Shown: positions 38,510-49,929 of the stretch, in pieces | Position numbering within the stretch: position 1 is the stretch's first letter | Layout: each line of letters opens with the position of its first letter | From: Cymbidium sinense | Lineage: Eukaryota; Streptophyta; Magnoliopsida; Asparagales; Orchidaceae | Assembly: GCA_021442155.1 (NCBI GenBank) | Contig: CM038221.1 | Location: forward strand, 43,347,648-43,411,647 | DNA length: 64,000 nucleotides | Direction of reading: 5' to 3' | Program-made: the position numbers and the translations under genes | Notes under the pieces: generated by a model | Database searches by the model: none | The model's input: only the letters and a program-made list of their open reading frames with translations | What the model was told of the DNA's origin: nothing

Positions 38510-39040
38510 ATCAAGCTTTGACCAAGCCATTTGACCCACTTAGGCTCACTTGACCCAAAGTGACCTAAAGTATCCTTATGAGCCAAATTCTAATTCTAAC
38601 CAAATTGGATTGAATCAAACTGACCTATGCCTTTCATCATGATCAACAATCATCATGGGATGATCAATCAACCAAATTGGGTCAAACCAAGTCAAACTTA
38701 AGGGTTGAACAAGTCAACACTTAGCCAAAATGAAACCTAACATAGCCAAAATTCACCATAGGCCAAATTGATTGAAACCATTGATCTAAGTTCATTCATG
38801 AACTATGTTTGAACTTGACCAAGTCAACATTTGAGCCTAACCTAATTGGTCACTTGACCCAAGTTGACCCAACTTGACCTAAAAGTCAAAACATGTCAAA
38901 ACTTTATCTAAAGCCAAATTGATTGAAACCAATGGGTCAAGTTTATTCCAAATCACTTGTTGAACTTGACCAAAGCCTCAATTGGCCAACTAGACATAAC
39001 ATAGCAATTGACCTTCCTGACTTGACTAAAGGGGTCATGT
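38510..39040 (+). promoter_or_regulatory. TTGAC-dense U3 in the element B 5' LTR
   Basis: Clustered TTGACC/GGTCAA words (for example 38511-38580, 38810-38900, 38960-39020), as in the matching 3' LTR part. In this copy the downstream promoter-like region has been deleted. Confidence 0.35.
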
Positions 39041-40579
39041 TGAGTACTTTTTTTATAACATCATGCACAAATATATATTATTTTCACTCTTGATTGGAGG
39101 GCTTTCACATTTGCCAGAGAAACTTGGCTTGACTTATGAGAGCCATGATGGAAACACACCTCCTCCCTTCTCGTTGATTCTAACCAATAATCTCATTTCT
39201 CATGGCATATATAAATCCTATTAGCTTGAGTCAAAATAATTGTCCAAAATGAAAATAAAATGAAATTTACATTAGATTTATGCCATTTGAAGCATGTCCT
39301 TACATGATTTAGTCTCTTTAGGGAATGAGTTTAAGGACTTAGTCTCTTTCTAAATAAATAATAGCCTAGCTATCTTGTATAAAGCATAAGACTTGCCTAC
39401 ATGTATTTAAAATCGTAGGAGGGGTTAGTTGGCGGCCACCCCCAAACGGTTATAAGTCCAAACAATCTAGTGGTTTGTCCTCTCTTATGGAGGCAAATCA
39501 AATATCCATTTTCGCCTTAGATTTAGGTTGTGCTTTTGCCCCTCGCTAAAGCTCCCTAGATTTAGGTTCTGAGGTTGCTTCTCCCCTTTGTGGGCCATAA
39601 GTTTAAATCCTCACCTCTTAGGCATTTACATAATCTTGTGTTGTGGAATAATAAGCCCTAAATTTCTAATGAAAAATTCAACTCAAATAAATTAAATCAA
39701 TTTCAAAAATATAAAGCCCAATCATAGAATAGTTTGATATGCTCGCTAGGTTTTCTAGCATCGTGAGCATCTCCTACTTATCTCCATTTGGCTTCGATAA
39801 TAAATCTCTCTTTGATCAATCCCATTTGATTTTCAAAATGAGCTAATCGATTAATAGTCCTACCCTTTTGAAATCTTTAGAAACAACGATCATTTACCTT
39901 AATCGAGAGTTTTCTAAGGAATCCCCATTCCTTAGGATGCAATTAACTGTATGGGCTTTCCCTTGTAGGGAACTTAACGAATCCGATTTAAAATAAACCC
40001 TGCTTTACTTTTTCATAAAAAGTAGGAAAAAAATCTCTGGTACACCTTGAAGACCCAACGTCTTAGGAGTCCTTATTTTGGTGATTAGATCTATTGTAAG
40101 GTGGTGACTTCTATCTTTTGAGATAATACACCTCTCCTCAATATCGTACCCGATCACCCTAATAAGAACATCTGCGAATCTACGTGGCATCCGACCAAGG
40201 CAATTTTATATTCCCATGTGCTCTTCTCATTCATTTATTCTTTCTTTCCACCTGAGAAAGGAAAGGAGGAATATGATGATGAAGAGGACACGTGGGAATG
40301 TTAAAAATTTCCACCATAGATTTTTCTAGCGACTTCGATGAGGATGGTTCCTCTCTCCATCTTTGATAAATGATTGTTGTCTCTAAGTATCGATAGTGGG
40401 TTTGTACTTTTGTATGAACCCTATATTATCTTTCTTCCGTTGGACAACTTATTTCATCCTTAAGTTAAGCTAGCCATCTTTAGGTTTTAGGACCTCACCT
40501 CGTGTTGATCTTAAAACTCCCGTTGGGTTCTCCAATGGGTAAAAAATAAAAAATCTAAACAAAGAAAATATTTAAAGAC

Positions 40580-42632
40580 TTCCTATTTATCATCTTTATG
40601 ATAAAGAAATGTTCATTCTAAAATAATGAAGAAAATAAATTTTTTCATAAAAGTACTCTTTCAAAATGCATATAATAAAATATTTTCCACAAAATTTTCT
40701 TAAATCACCATCATCTAATAATTCTCATAATTGTTACATGTAGGAATCTTCAAAATAAAACTAACAATCTTTTCCAAAAGCACAAATGAACATCTTCCCT
40801 CAATTCACTTTGATGGAGATTTTTGTTTACAAAAATAAAATGAATAATCATCTTTCCAAAAATTAAAAGCAAAATTTTCGGAAAGCACATATGAACCTCT
40901 CCATTCAAATTGAATGGAAGTTTCATTTTCAAACCAAATTAAATTTTCCAAAAGCACAAATGAATATCTTCCCTTAATTCACTTTGATGAAGATTTTATT
41001 TTCAAAATAAAATGAATAATCATCTTTCCAAAAGTCAAAATCAAAATCAAAATTTTCCAAAAAGAATATATGAACCTCTCCATTCAAATGGAATGGAAGT
41101 TTCATTTTCAAAACAAAATAAAACTTTCAAAAAGCACAAATAAACCTCTCCATTCAATATACCTACACTTATTGAGTGGAAGTTTCATTTCCAAACAAAA
41201 CTAAATTTTCCAAAAGCATATGAACATCTTTATTTAATGTACTCAAATTTATTGAATGAAGATTTCATTCCCAAATAAAATAATATTATTTGGAAATCCC
41301 ACTTAAACATATCCTATATATGATTAAGTTGGAATTCCCTCTTTTAAAAAGCAATAATCACACACAAAATAAAACTTTTATATTTCAAAATAAGATTGAC
41401 TTCCATTCTTACATACCCAAATTTATAAAATGGAAGACTTCTTTTCAAAATCAAAACTTAACAATCACATTTTCAAAATTCAAATACATTTTAGAACTTC
41501 ATTTTGCTAAAATGAAGTTTCTACTTTTCAAAACAAAATTTCAAACATATTTAGAACTTCATTTAGCATACTTAAATTTGTTAAGTGAAGTCTCCAAATT
41601 CAAAATAAAATTTTCAAACACATTTGGAACTTCATTTAGCATCAAATTTGCTAAGTGAAGTTTCCAAATTCAAGACTAAAATTTTTCAAACACATTTGGA
41701 ACATCATTTACCATACTCAAATTTGGTGAAGTTTCCAAACTCAAAAAAAAAAATTTTCAAACATATTTGAACTTCATTTAGCATACTCAAATTTGTTAAG
41801 TGAAGTGTCCGAAGTCAAAACCCAAAAATTTTCAAACACTTTTGGAACTTCATTCTTTAGCATACCAAATTTACTAAAGAAAATTTTCATTTTCAAAACC
41901 AAATCAAAACACAAAAATTTTGAACACATCTTTTGAAATTTCATTTAGCATATTCAAATTTGCTAAGTGAACCTCAATTTCACAAAATTAAGTGGGACTT
42001 CATCTTTAACATACCATATTTACTAAAGTAAAGTCTTGACTTTCAAACAAATCAAAGCAAAAATGAAATACATTAGGATTTCCTTAGCATACCCAAATTT
42101 GCTAAGGATCTCACTCTTTCAAAAATCAAAACATCCAAAAACAAATGAAACACTTATGTTAGCATACTCAAATTTGCTAAGAATTCAAAAATCAAATAAA
42201 ACACACTTGGATTCTTCACTTAGTATACCCAAATTTGTTAAGTGAGAATCCAAATTTCAAAATCACAAAAAGATTCACTAGACAAAATCAAACAACAATT
42301 CATCAAAAAGAAAACAATTATTTTCAAACACTTCACTTAGCATACCCAAATTTACTAAGTAAAATTTCAAATCAAAAACAAAATCAATTCACCCTTACTT
42401 TAACATACCCAAATTTGTTAAAGGAAAGGGTCCTCAAATCAAAACCTAAATTCAAACAAACATGAATATGGAAGCATCCTTCTAAAATATTTGAATCCAC
42501 TTTTCAACTTACCCAAATTTGTTGAAGTTGGATTCATATTCAAAATTCTCTTTTCAATCAAATTTCTAAATCTTTCAAATCCATTTGAACCCCTTAACAC
42601 TTCCAAGATGTTGGATGTGGATTCAAAATTTC
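40580..42632 (+). repeat. Tandem array of more than 20 hairpins with changing stems and a conserved loop
   Basis: Inverted repeats spaced about 60-105 bp (near 73 bp from 41558 to 41850). Examples (stem arms): 40586-40605 TTTATCAT/ATGATAAA; 40901-40917 CCATTCA/TGAATGG; 41150-41179 CCATTCAATA/TATTGAGTGG; 41226-41263 ATCTTTATTTAAT/ATTGAATGAAGAT; 41495-41519 AACTTCATTTT/AAAATGAAGTT; 41556-41591 ACTTCATTTAGCA/TGTTAAGTGAAGT; 41628-41662 AACTTCATTTAGCA/TGCTAAGTGAAGTT; 41853-41881 TTCTTTAG/CTAAAGAA; 42081-42108 TCCTTAGCA/TGCTAAGGA; 42209-42251 GGATTCT..CACTTA/TAAGTG.AGAATCC; 42391-42431 ACCCTT.CTTTAACA/TGTTAAAG..AAGGGT; 42492-42536 TGAATCCA..TTCAAC/GTTGAA..TGGATTCA. Most later loops are TACYCAAATT. 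The array sits at the end of the 5' LTR, upstream of gag. Frames found in it (41290-42465) are by-products. Confidence 0.9.
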
Positions 42633-42654
42633 AATTCAAATTCAAAAATCAACA

Positions 42655-42780
42655 AAGGTAATCGATTCAAGTTCGTTTCTATTGTAGATTCTCACCATTA
42701 GTTAGATTCAACTACAATTCAATTTTTTTATCTTTGCAGTTGATAAAATGGTAGGCTCATAAAATTGTTTTCACTTTTCC
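42655..42780 (+). other. Element B leader before gag, with acceptor-like site
   Basis: AT-rich leader. CAATTTTTTTATCTTTGCAG (pyrimidine tract plus AG at 42738-42739) is a good plant 3' splice-site match; the second leader copy in element A has TTTCTTTTCCAACAG in the same place (to 27256). No clear tRNA primer-binding site at 42655. Confidence 0.4.
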
Positions 42781-45660
42781 TCATGGCATGGATTTGGCCT
42801 TGGAACCAACTTCCCCTTGGATCATACACACCTTATCCATTTCGGCTGGGGATTTGAGGGAGTGAGGATCACATGTGAGGGCACTCCCCTCACACTTTCA
42901 AGGACCATGCAGAAGCGGCATCATCTAGGATATACCTATTTTGACATCCCCTTCGTTAAAGAGGGAAGCGGTGGTCCCACCGGCTTATGTACAGCACCAG
43001 CCCCAACGGTCATGGTTTCTCGCCTTAGGTAGCACTCTCTCATGTACCCTCAGAGTAAGGCTCAGGGATTGCCTCCCATACCTTTGGGTACGGGTCTAGC
43101 TCTCACTCCTCTCATCCTGCCAGAACACAATGAAGGAACAAAAATTGCATGATCAAGCGATATTATACTAGGATTGCCAGGGAGATGGAGGCAGCCGCCC
43201 GTTCAGCTGTTGAGGAGTTTCCCATTTTGACTTCACCACTAGTTACAACAAACTAGTTTCATCCTCTCTCTGGTTAAACAAAGAGGATGTTAGGAGGATT
43301 GCACATCACCTCCACGGTGGTCCAAATCGACCATCAATTACCGAGCAGAGGTTGTATGCGACCTCCGTCATCTTGCACCAGGTTGGCGGAGCTTAGATGT
43401 TCGGTGAGCTCAATTTGATTTGAGATCCATCATCCCAGGTGTGGAAACATATTAGTGAGAGGGCGAGGCCATACATCTACTATTACTAGTAGGGAGAGGC
43501 AGGTTCATCGCCATCGGCATCTTCACATTTGTTGATTTTCCGGCTGGCTACCACGCCGACCATCGACAACATCTTACTTACTCGGACCAGTCATCATAGG
43601 AGGATAGCTTCTGTTCATAGAGAGTTAGTGGTGTCTCCACCACATCGCTCTATCCCCCGTCCACAATCACCAGTCCACATCACAACATCTCCAGTTCCAT
43701 CAAAGGCCATGAAAGCCATATCCGGGGAGAAGCGTGCCTGTTGGTGATCCGGCTACGATCGAGGGATCCTACTCCATCTACTCCACCTATTGTGGCGAGG
43801 TTGAGCTCTCTTGCTTGACCTTTTGCCCCAGTGGTGGTGTAAAAGGAGTGGCGACCCCGAAGCATAGTGGTCGTTCCTTCACCAACTCTACCGGTTAGCG
43901 ACATGAGATGGTAGCATTGCGAGATAGGTTGTGCGATGATAGTGGAACCTCCTAGGAATGTCACCCCTTTCATAGTGTAGTCGGTGTGTCTCTTCTAGTG
44001 AGTGCAGTCTCATAGGATTGACTCTCCGAGGTAGTGGTGCCTCTCGATTCACGGCGGTGATCGCACCGATCAAAGATCATTTGTTCCCGTTCAGATAGAT
44101 CATTCTCTCGAGGAGATAGTAGCACATTATCTTGTAGAGAAGAAGAAGATTCTGGAGTATGATTGGTCAGATGAGGAGAAGGTTAGCTTCGATCCCAATG
44201 AAGATGATTTATTGGGAGACTCAACTGGAGTCTGTATGGTAGATACCAGAAGATCTCTTCTCAGGGAGCAGCAGACCATGGAAGGTGATGAGGTTGATCA
44301 GAAAGACACAACCCAATCAGCCCAACACCTCCGATATAAGTTGAAACAAAAGATGAGCATATAGATGGGATGTACGGTAGAGGACTTGTTAGCGATTTAA
44401 AAGCCAGATAGTTCATCCTCTACAACATTAAGTCGAGTTAGTGCATGTCTTGGACCCGACCAAGACCTTACCTCCCGTTGAGTAAAGCACTAGCATGTAT
44501 AGGAAGGTAGTGGAAAGTACCTTTATACAAGAAAAGACATGGATCCATGGTTGAGCGAGTGAAGGAAGTGTTGGCTCAAGCGGGGTGGATCATCGGTTCC
44601 AAAGGTAGACCTACCGGAGAATTGATTCAATCCAATATCTTAAGGGTTTTACCACCTTCCTTCAAAAGCTTTGATGGATGGAAACCCAAGGCACACATTT
44701 TGGCGGTTGTTTATGCGGTGCAGTGATGCTTTGCTTTTCGCCTCTTCGTTAGTAGCCTAGCGAGATTGCTTTGATTGGTATGCTAAACTACGCAGTTGAT
44801 AAAGACATTCTTTGAGTTGGAGCAACTCTTTATCAAGAGGTTTGTTGGAGCTCAAAATGGTTATTATAGGATCTCGTTGTAGAACAATAAGGTGAGTCCC
44901 TTGTTGATTATATTCTCATGGCATAACGAGTTTGAAATGTGAAACAATGCGATGACATGTCATTGAGATTCTTTTGAAGAATATTCATGGCGTCACCTTC
45001 ATGCTTAAGGGCTTCACTATCAAGACATTTGAAAGCTAATCAACAAGGCGACTAGTCTACAAGGAGAGGCCAAACAGTTGCCTTTTCAAGACCAGTTGCC
45101 TAAAGCAAAGCCACATAAGGTCTATGAGAAGAAGCCGGGAGCAGTGACAATGGTAGATAAGGGGAAGCAGCTAGCTAGAGATCAGTCTGAGAGACCACGA
45201 CCTCGGCAACCTCCACCTCCTTTGCCACCATCGAGGTAGCCCTACCGGCCACCAGGCCACCTCCCGCACCGCCTCTCACCACCACCCGGTGAGGCACATA
45301 CATACCCAGGTAGCTATGGTCTACCCTACTTTTTTAAATAAGCAATAAGCCTTATTCATTTAAGAGGGATGTAATCAAAAGATCTTTAAGAATCTCTTAA
45401 AGTGAACTAGAGCCTAGGAGGAAGTTGGCAAAAGTCATGATCCTAACTTTTGCCCCTACCATATGTATCTTAGGCCATGTTTTGGAGGATTGGTTCACAT
45501 TTAAGGATTGGCTTGAACACGCCAAGAGGTGAGTTATCCCAAAGGAATACCTTATGGAATAACCATCCAGTTCCATCAGGGTAATCCTTGGGGATACATC
45601 TGATCCTTCCAAAACTAAAGAAGGTTGAGATATTTCTTTATCCAAAACATCTAAGAAGAT
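42781..45660 (+). pseudogene. Element B gag remains
   Basis: Opens with GMDLALEPT and FGWGFEGVRITCEGTPLTLS (42784-42900), related to both gag starts of element A. A Ser/Pro/Arg-rich part follows (43529-43747, PHRSIPRPQSPVHITTSPV). The capsid-like domain is near 44640-45080: LRVLPPSFKSFDGWKPKAHI, FFELEQLFIKRFVGAQ, then LQGEAKQLPFQDQ-like. A Pro-rich linker lies at 45200-45300 and a damaged Cys motif near 45440-45480. Many stops; the N-terminal half is recognisable mainly by comparison with A. Confidence 0.75.
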
Positions 45661-45839
45661 CATCTAGAAGATCAAGAAGCTTTCCTTTATGCACGAGTTA
45701 GCTCAAACCTCCAACATCAAGGAAGGTTTGCAAGTTGCGTGCCAACTCGAGGAAAGGAGGAGCTCTCAAGCGACAACAGCAACATGGCGGGATAGCTTAA
45801 GCACCACCAAGTCCGACTCCGACCTACATTGCGGCTTCC

Positions 45840-47152
45840 ACCGTGACTTCTTCAACTAATTTTTCTTCTTCTTCTACTAGTAGAACTCTTGTATCGATGG
45901 ATAAGGACATCAAATCCCTTACCCCACTCACTTTACTTGATTTCTACTTTGTACCCCCAAAAAAATCCAGGAAATTGAAGAATAAAGCTAGCTTGAATTA
46001 CATCTATGTCACTTATGATGGGTTCTTTTCTTCTATTCCTAACGATAACTCTTCAAGTCAAAATAACTATAACAATTTCGATCTTCCTCTTTGATTGAGT
46101 TGGACTTTCCTCACGAATACTATGTTACCTCTTGAGATAGACTTGGAATCATCGATTTGAGGGTCCCATAGGAGAAGCGTAGGTGAGCGATGCAGTAGAA
46201 CCTTCCATTATCACAAGAGATCACCAAAGTCAACCTCCATAGTGACAATGTTCTACCTCCTGGGCAACATCTCAAGATGAGGAAAATAAGTCATTGTGCA
46301 GAGGATGAAGCCCTCCACGGGATGCTCCACCGGATATGCTTATGGAGGACCCAAGGTGGACTATAATGTCCTTTCTCATCTAAGAAAGTTGCCATATAAA
46401 CTAAGCATATACGATGCCCTTGTCTTATCCAAAGAGATGAGAGAATCACTAATCAAGGCTCTCCTTGATCCTGAGATATGCTTAGCTCAGGTGACCGCTA
46501 TAGGTGAGGAGGCACATTACAAAGAAGCTCGGGATCACCTTCACGATGAAGACCTTATGAAGACCTTCTTCTGGGGGACTTGGAGCACAACCGTCCCCTA
46601 TCACAGTTGATATGGATAGGTTCAGACTTGCCAGAGTTCTCATGGATCCAGGTGCATCGGTGAACATTATGAGTCTAAAGACCCTTGCCTATTTGAGGAT
46701 CGACATCTCCACACTCCGAGGAGATCGGATGATGTTGAGAGGATTCAATGAACAAGGTGCGGGCTTTAGGTTCTATAGTGTTACCTTTGGAGATAGGTGG
46801 CGGAAGGCTGAACCCAAGTTTTACATCATTGATTGAATACTTTGTTCCTTTGTTTGCTGGTAGGCCTTGGATACATCAGAACAAGATCATTCCATCCTCC
46901 CTTCATCAGTGCATCAAGTTCAGAAAAGATGGGATTGAATACCGTGTCAATGGAGATGAAAAATCATTTTTAGTTAGAGAGGTTGAGATTTATGAGGATG
47001 CGACCTACTATCTTCCTCAATACACCCTTTCTCATAAATTTGGACAAAATTCAAACTCAAAATCAAAAGAAAGAGAAAATGAAGAAAAGAAAAGAAAAAA
47101 AAAAAAAAAAAAGAAAGAAAATGAAATCCAAGTGAACAAGAAAGGGAAATGA
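45840..47152 (+). pseudogene. Element B aspartic protease with Lys-rich tail
   Basis: After a Ser-rich stretch (45843-45900) come TPLTLLDFYFVPPKKSRKL and, at 46344-46480, KVDYNVLSHLRKLPYK plus YDALVLSKEMRESLIKALLD. The protease core is at 46612-47045: RVLMDPGASVNIMSLKTLAY holds the catalytic DxGAS, followed by ALGSIVLPLEIGG, GRPWIHQNKIIPSSLHQCIK and VREVEIYEDATYYLP. A frame change near 46750 splits it. It ends in a poly-Lys/Glu run (47071-47150), also present in A. The enzyme would cut Gag-Pol; the DPG form is usual in Tat-type elements. Confidence 0.85.
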
Positions 47153-48105
47153 GGAAGAAATAGAGCCACATATCACTTTCCACCCAATTCATTCCATCAT
47201 ATGGACATGTGGGTAGAATGACTCAACCTCCACTAGCGGGGAGGCAAAAATGAGGGGAGTTCAGGTGGAAGACCTCACGGTTGGCCATCACCAGAGGTGT
47301 TCAGTTCATAGAGTACCCTACTATTCACATAGACTTGGAATCTAGCTGGGAGGGAGTCAATGTATACCCCAACCCTCTCGGGTTCCATTGGAGGTGACTT
47401 TCAATCCAGACAGTGACGAAGACCAGGCCTCCAAATAAAGTAAAGTATTCAAATTAGGTTTATGTAAGACCATTAGGCAGCAGCTGGGAACCTTAACTCA
47501 AACCTCACTTTCATCTCAAAAAGGTAAAGGTTTAGTAGTTAAGGAAGCCCCTAAGTCTTCCAGTGACATGAAGCCAAAGAGATTCTTTTTTGGGATCATC
47601 ATCCTCAAGTACTGAAGTTGATGTAGAACTTGAGGAGGATACATTTAAAGAATTAATAGAATTACCGCTTGACTTTTACTCACCTTGTGTTCATAATCTT
47701 ATACAAAAGGTTTGGTTCCTCATGCATGGTCCAAGCGAGTACTTTGAAAAGCTATGGAACAATATAGGCAGGGAAGCACAATTAAGAGCAGGACTAGGAT
47801 TCAGTATAGTGGGTCCAGTCGATGATGCCGATTACTACTTAGTTGTTACCAATCATTTGTAGTATGATAGGTTCTTTTCACACAACCCCAACTCTTATGA
47901 GAATGTATGTTTAGAAATCTTAGATGATCTTAAATCAAGGATGCACCTCAATTTGAAGAGGAGATTCATTCAACAATACAAGCTTAAAGAAATCAACCTC
48001 GAGAAGAAAATTCATAGCATACATGTTTATTGTTGAATGAAGAAACAATAACTTAGTTAGGCTATTATTGAGTTTAAAGACTACACGCATGGAGTTATGA
48101 AGAGA
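47153..48105 (+). pseudogene. Element B protease-RT linker, unidentified domain
   Basis: KGLVVKEAPKS near 47524-47556 leads into an open stretch at 47590-47862: GSSSSSTEVDVELEEDTFKE, then LPLDFYSPCVHNLIQKV, GPSEYFEKLW, and VGPVDDADYYLVVTNHL. HNPNSYENVCLEILDDLKS follows at 47884-47940. Matching pieces exist in A (32084-32660), so the segment belongs to the family. Acidic, with SPCV and DADYYLV as the best marks. I do not recognise a domain. Confidence 0.6.
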
Positions 48106-49050
48106 TGCCGGATTATCTCTAACATAGCGGTCCATAAGCTAGTATCCTAACGCTACCCTATTAAGTAAGCTCCTAGATGCATGCGATTAGAAATTGAACA
48201 AAGGTCATTTTGAAGTCAGAAACTAATCGATGCGATTTCATCGGGAAGAAAAATATCCTAGTTGCTTGTGTCTCAATTAAGAAGAAGAATGACCAAATTT
48301 ACATATGCATCGATTTTAGGGACTTAAACAAGGTATGCCCTAAGGATGAGTTTCCTCTTCTTATACCAGAATTAATGGTGGACGTCGCCTCATCTCATGC
48401 AGTATTTTCTTTCATGGATGGGTCATTTGGCTACAACCAAATCAAGATGTCTCTTGAAGATGAAAGAAACACTACTTTTTGAACCCTTATCGGAATCTTC
48501 TATTATATGGTCATGTATTTTGGCTTTAAAAATGCTGGTGCTACATACCAATGGGCCATGACTGAAATTTTCAACGAACTCATTCATCATCAGGTTGAGT
48601 GCTATGTTGATGATCTAGTAGTCAAGAGTAGAGAAAAGAAAGTCCATCTCTTTGACTTGAGAGTAGTTTTTGAACAGTTAAGATAATATAACCTCAAAAT
48701 GAATCCCCTGAAGTGTGCATTCGGAGTAGCTTCAGGGAAATTCCTTGGGTTTGTTGTCTGACATCGGGGAATAGAAATAGATCCAGAAAAGATCAAAGCT
48801 AATTTCTACCTCCTAAGAGTTTAACTCAGCTCAGATCCTTCCAGGGATGACTGGCATTCTAAGACGCTTTATCTCCAACCTATCAGGCAGATGCAAGCCA
48901 TTTTCAGCATTTGTCAAAAAGGACACTAAGTTCAAGCGGGATGACAAGTTCTGGCATGCATTCGAAGACATCAAGCAATATTTGGTGAAGCCGCTAGTTC
49001 TAGCCCTATCAGGCAGCCACTCATCCTCTACACCGCTTGGATGACTCTCT
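48106..49050 (+). pseudogene. Element B reverse transcriptase
   Basis: From VHKLV-like (48130) through IREEKYP-like, VSIKKKNDQIYICIDFRDLN (48270-48328), KVCPKDEFPLLIPELMVDVA, AVFSFMDGSFGYNQIKM, FGFKNAGATYQWAMTEIFNE (48519-48578) and the catalytic YVDD at 48603-48614, then KMNPLKCAFGVASGKFLGFV. The thumb side continues with FISNLSGRCKPFSAFVKKD (48869-48925) and AFEDIKQYLVKPLVL. Frame changes at about 48240, 48480 and 48800 plus stops. RT copies element RNA into DNA in the cytoplasmic particle. Confidence 0.92.
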
Positions 49051-49054
49051 TGCT

Positions 49055-49890
49055 GGCAAAAATGAAGGAAGGAGAGCACTCTCTACTACCTCAACTATCG
49101 TCTGATCCCTGTTGAAGCAAACTATCCTCCTATCGAGAAACATTGCCTAGCTTTGATCTATGCTTCCCAAAAGCTACGACATTATATGCTTTCTCATAAG
49201 GTGAACTTAATCTCCAGGACAAATCCACTACAAAATCTCATGACATGGCCAACTATCTCGGAGTTTATCGTTGGTCCATGATACTGATTTGACATTACAT
49301 TCATACCCTGTGCGGTAAAGGATAGCACTTGATTTTTAGCACACCCACTTCCTGTTGATTCTCTACTTAGTGATGATCTCCCTGATGAACAAATCATGAA
49401 CTTAGGGGAGGCCGGCAACTGCCGATGGGAGATGTATTTTGATGGTGCAGCTTCTTTTCACAAAGGGGAAACACCACGATCTATTCTCTCAGGAAAGCCA
49501 TGAGTAGGAATAGTTATTCTAACTCCATACTGCGATGTGATGAGATTCTCATCTATATCCAACCTGCACCAACAAGTATGAGGCTTTGATTGTCGTCAGA
49601 GTTAGTCATCACTTGTGTCAAGAGCATCAACATCTTTGGGGATTCTTAGTTGGTCATGAACCAGATTGTTGGGTCTTACAAGGTTCTCAAACCCAAGCTT
49701 CGTCATTACCACGAGTATACCATGAAGGCACATTCCCAAGTCACCATCTACAAGGTTCTTCGAGAGAATAGATGTGATGCTTTGGACAAACTTGCCAAGA
49801 ATTGGCATGTCCAGAAGATGAGTCCATTCCAATAAGGGTCCAAAATAGACAAGTCTATCCCTTGTTGATGTTGAACTCATCGAGAGACTT
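49055..49890 (+). pseudogene. Element B RNase H and second (aRNH-type) RNase H
   Basis: First domain: LYYLNYRLIPVEANYPPIEK (49083 on), HCLALIYASQKLRHYMLSHK, then NPLQNLMTWPTIS (about 49219). Second domain starts at 49427 with WEMYFDGAASFHKG, the Asp-containing opening of the extra RNase H described for the plant Tat lineage, then GIVILTPYCD and a damaged YEAL region near 49575. ARENRCDALDKLAKNW-like words follow at 49762-49806. The pair of RNase H domains is a diagnostic feature for Tat. Confidence 0.8.
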
Positions 49891-49929
49891 TCTCTTGAAG
49901 GGGAGGTTGCATTGCCAAAAGGATGAGGC

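Larger units (their letters stand above)
36944..42654 (+). repeat. Element B 5' LTR, with internal deletion
   Basis: Starts TGTTGACCTCATTTTT at 36944. The first 570 bp are tandemly duplicated (second start TATTGACCTC at 37516). The sequence then follows the 3' LTR to GTCATGTTGAG at 39044 and jumps to the equivalent of 60266, skipping about 4.77 kb that includes the TATA-like site and the splice-donor-like site. It continues through blocks at 39300-40540 and the hairpin array. End inferred at ATCAACA (42648-42654), which mirrors the TGTTGA start. No clear primer-binding site follows. Confidence 0.72.

Noticed and set aside
41290..42465. Three plus-strand frames of 69-122 codons
   Set aside because: They arise from the hairpin array; repeated FH-LAY-NLL words mirror the DNA repeat and no family is recognisable.
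40580..42632. CRISPR-like array (regular repeats and spacers)
   Set aside because: Repeats are inverted, vary in sequence with paired changes, have irregular spacing, and lie in a plant retrotransposon; no cas genes.
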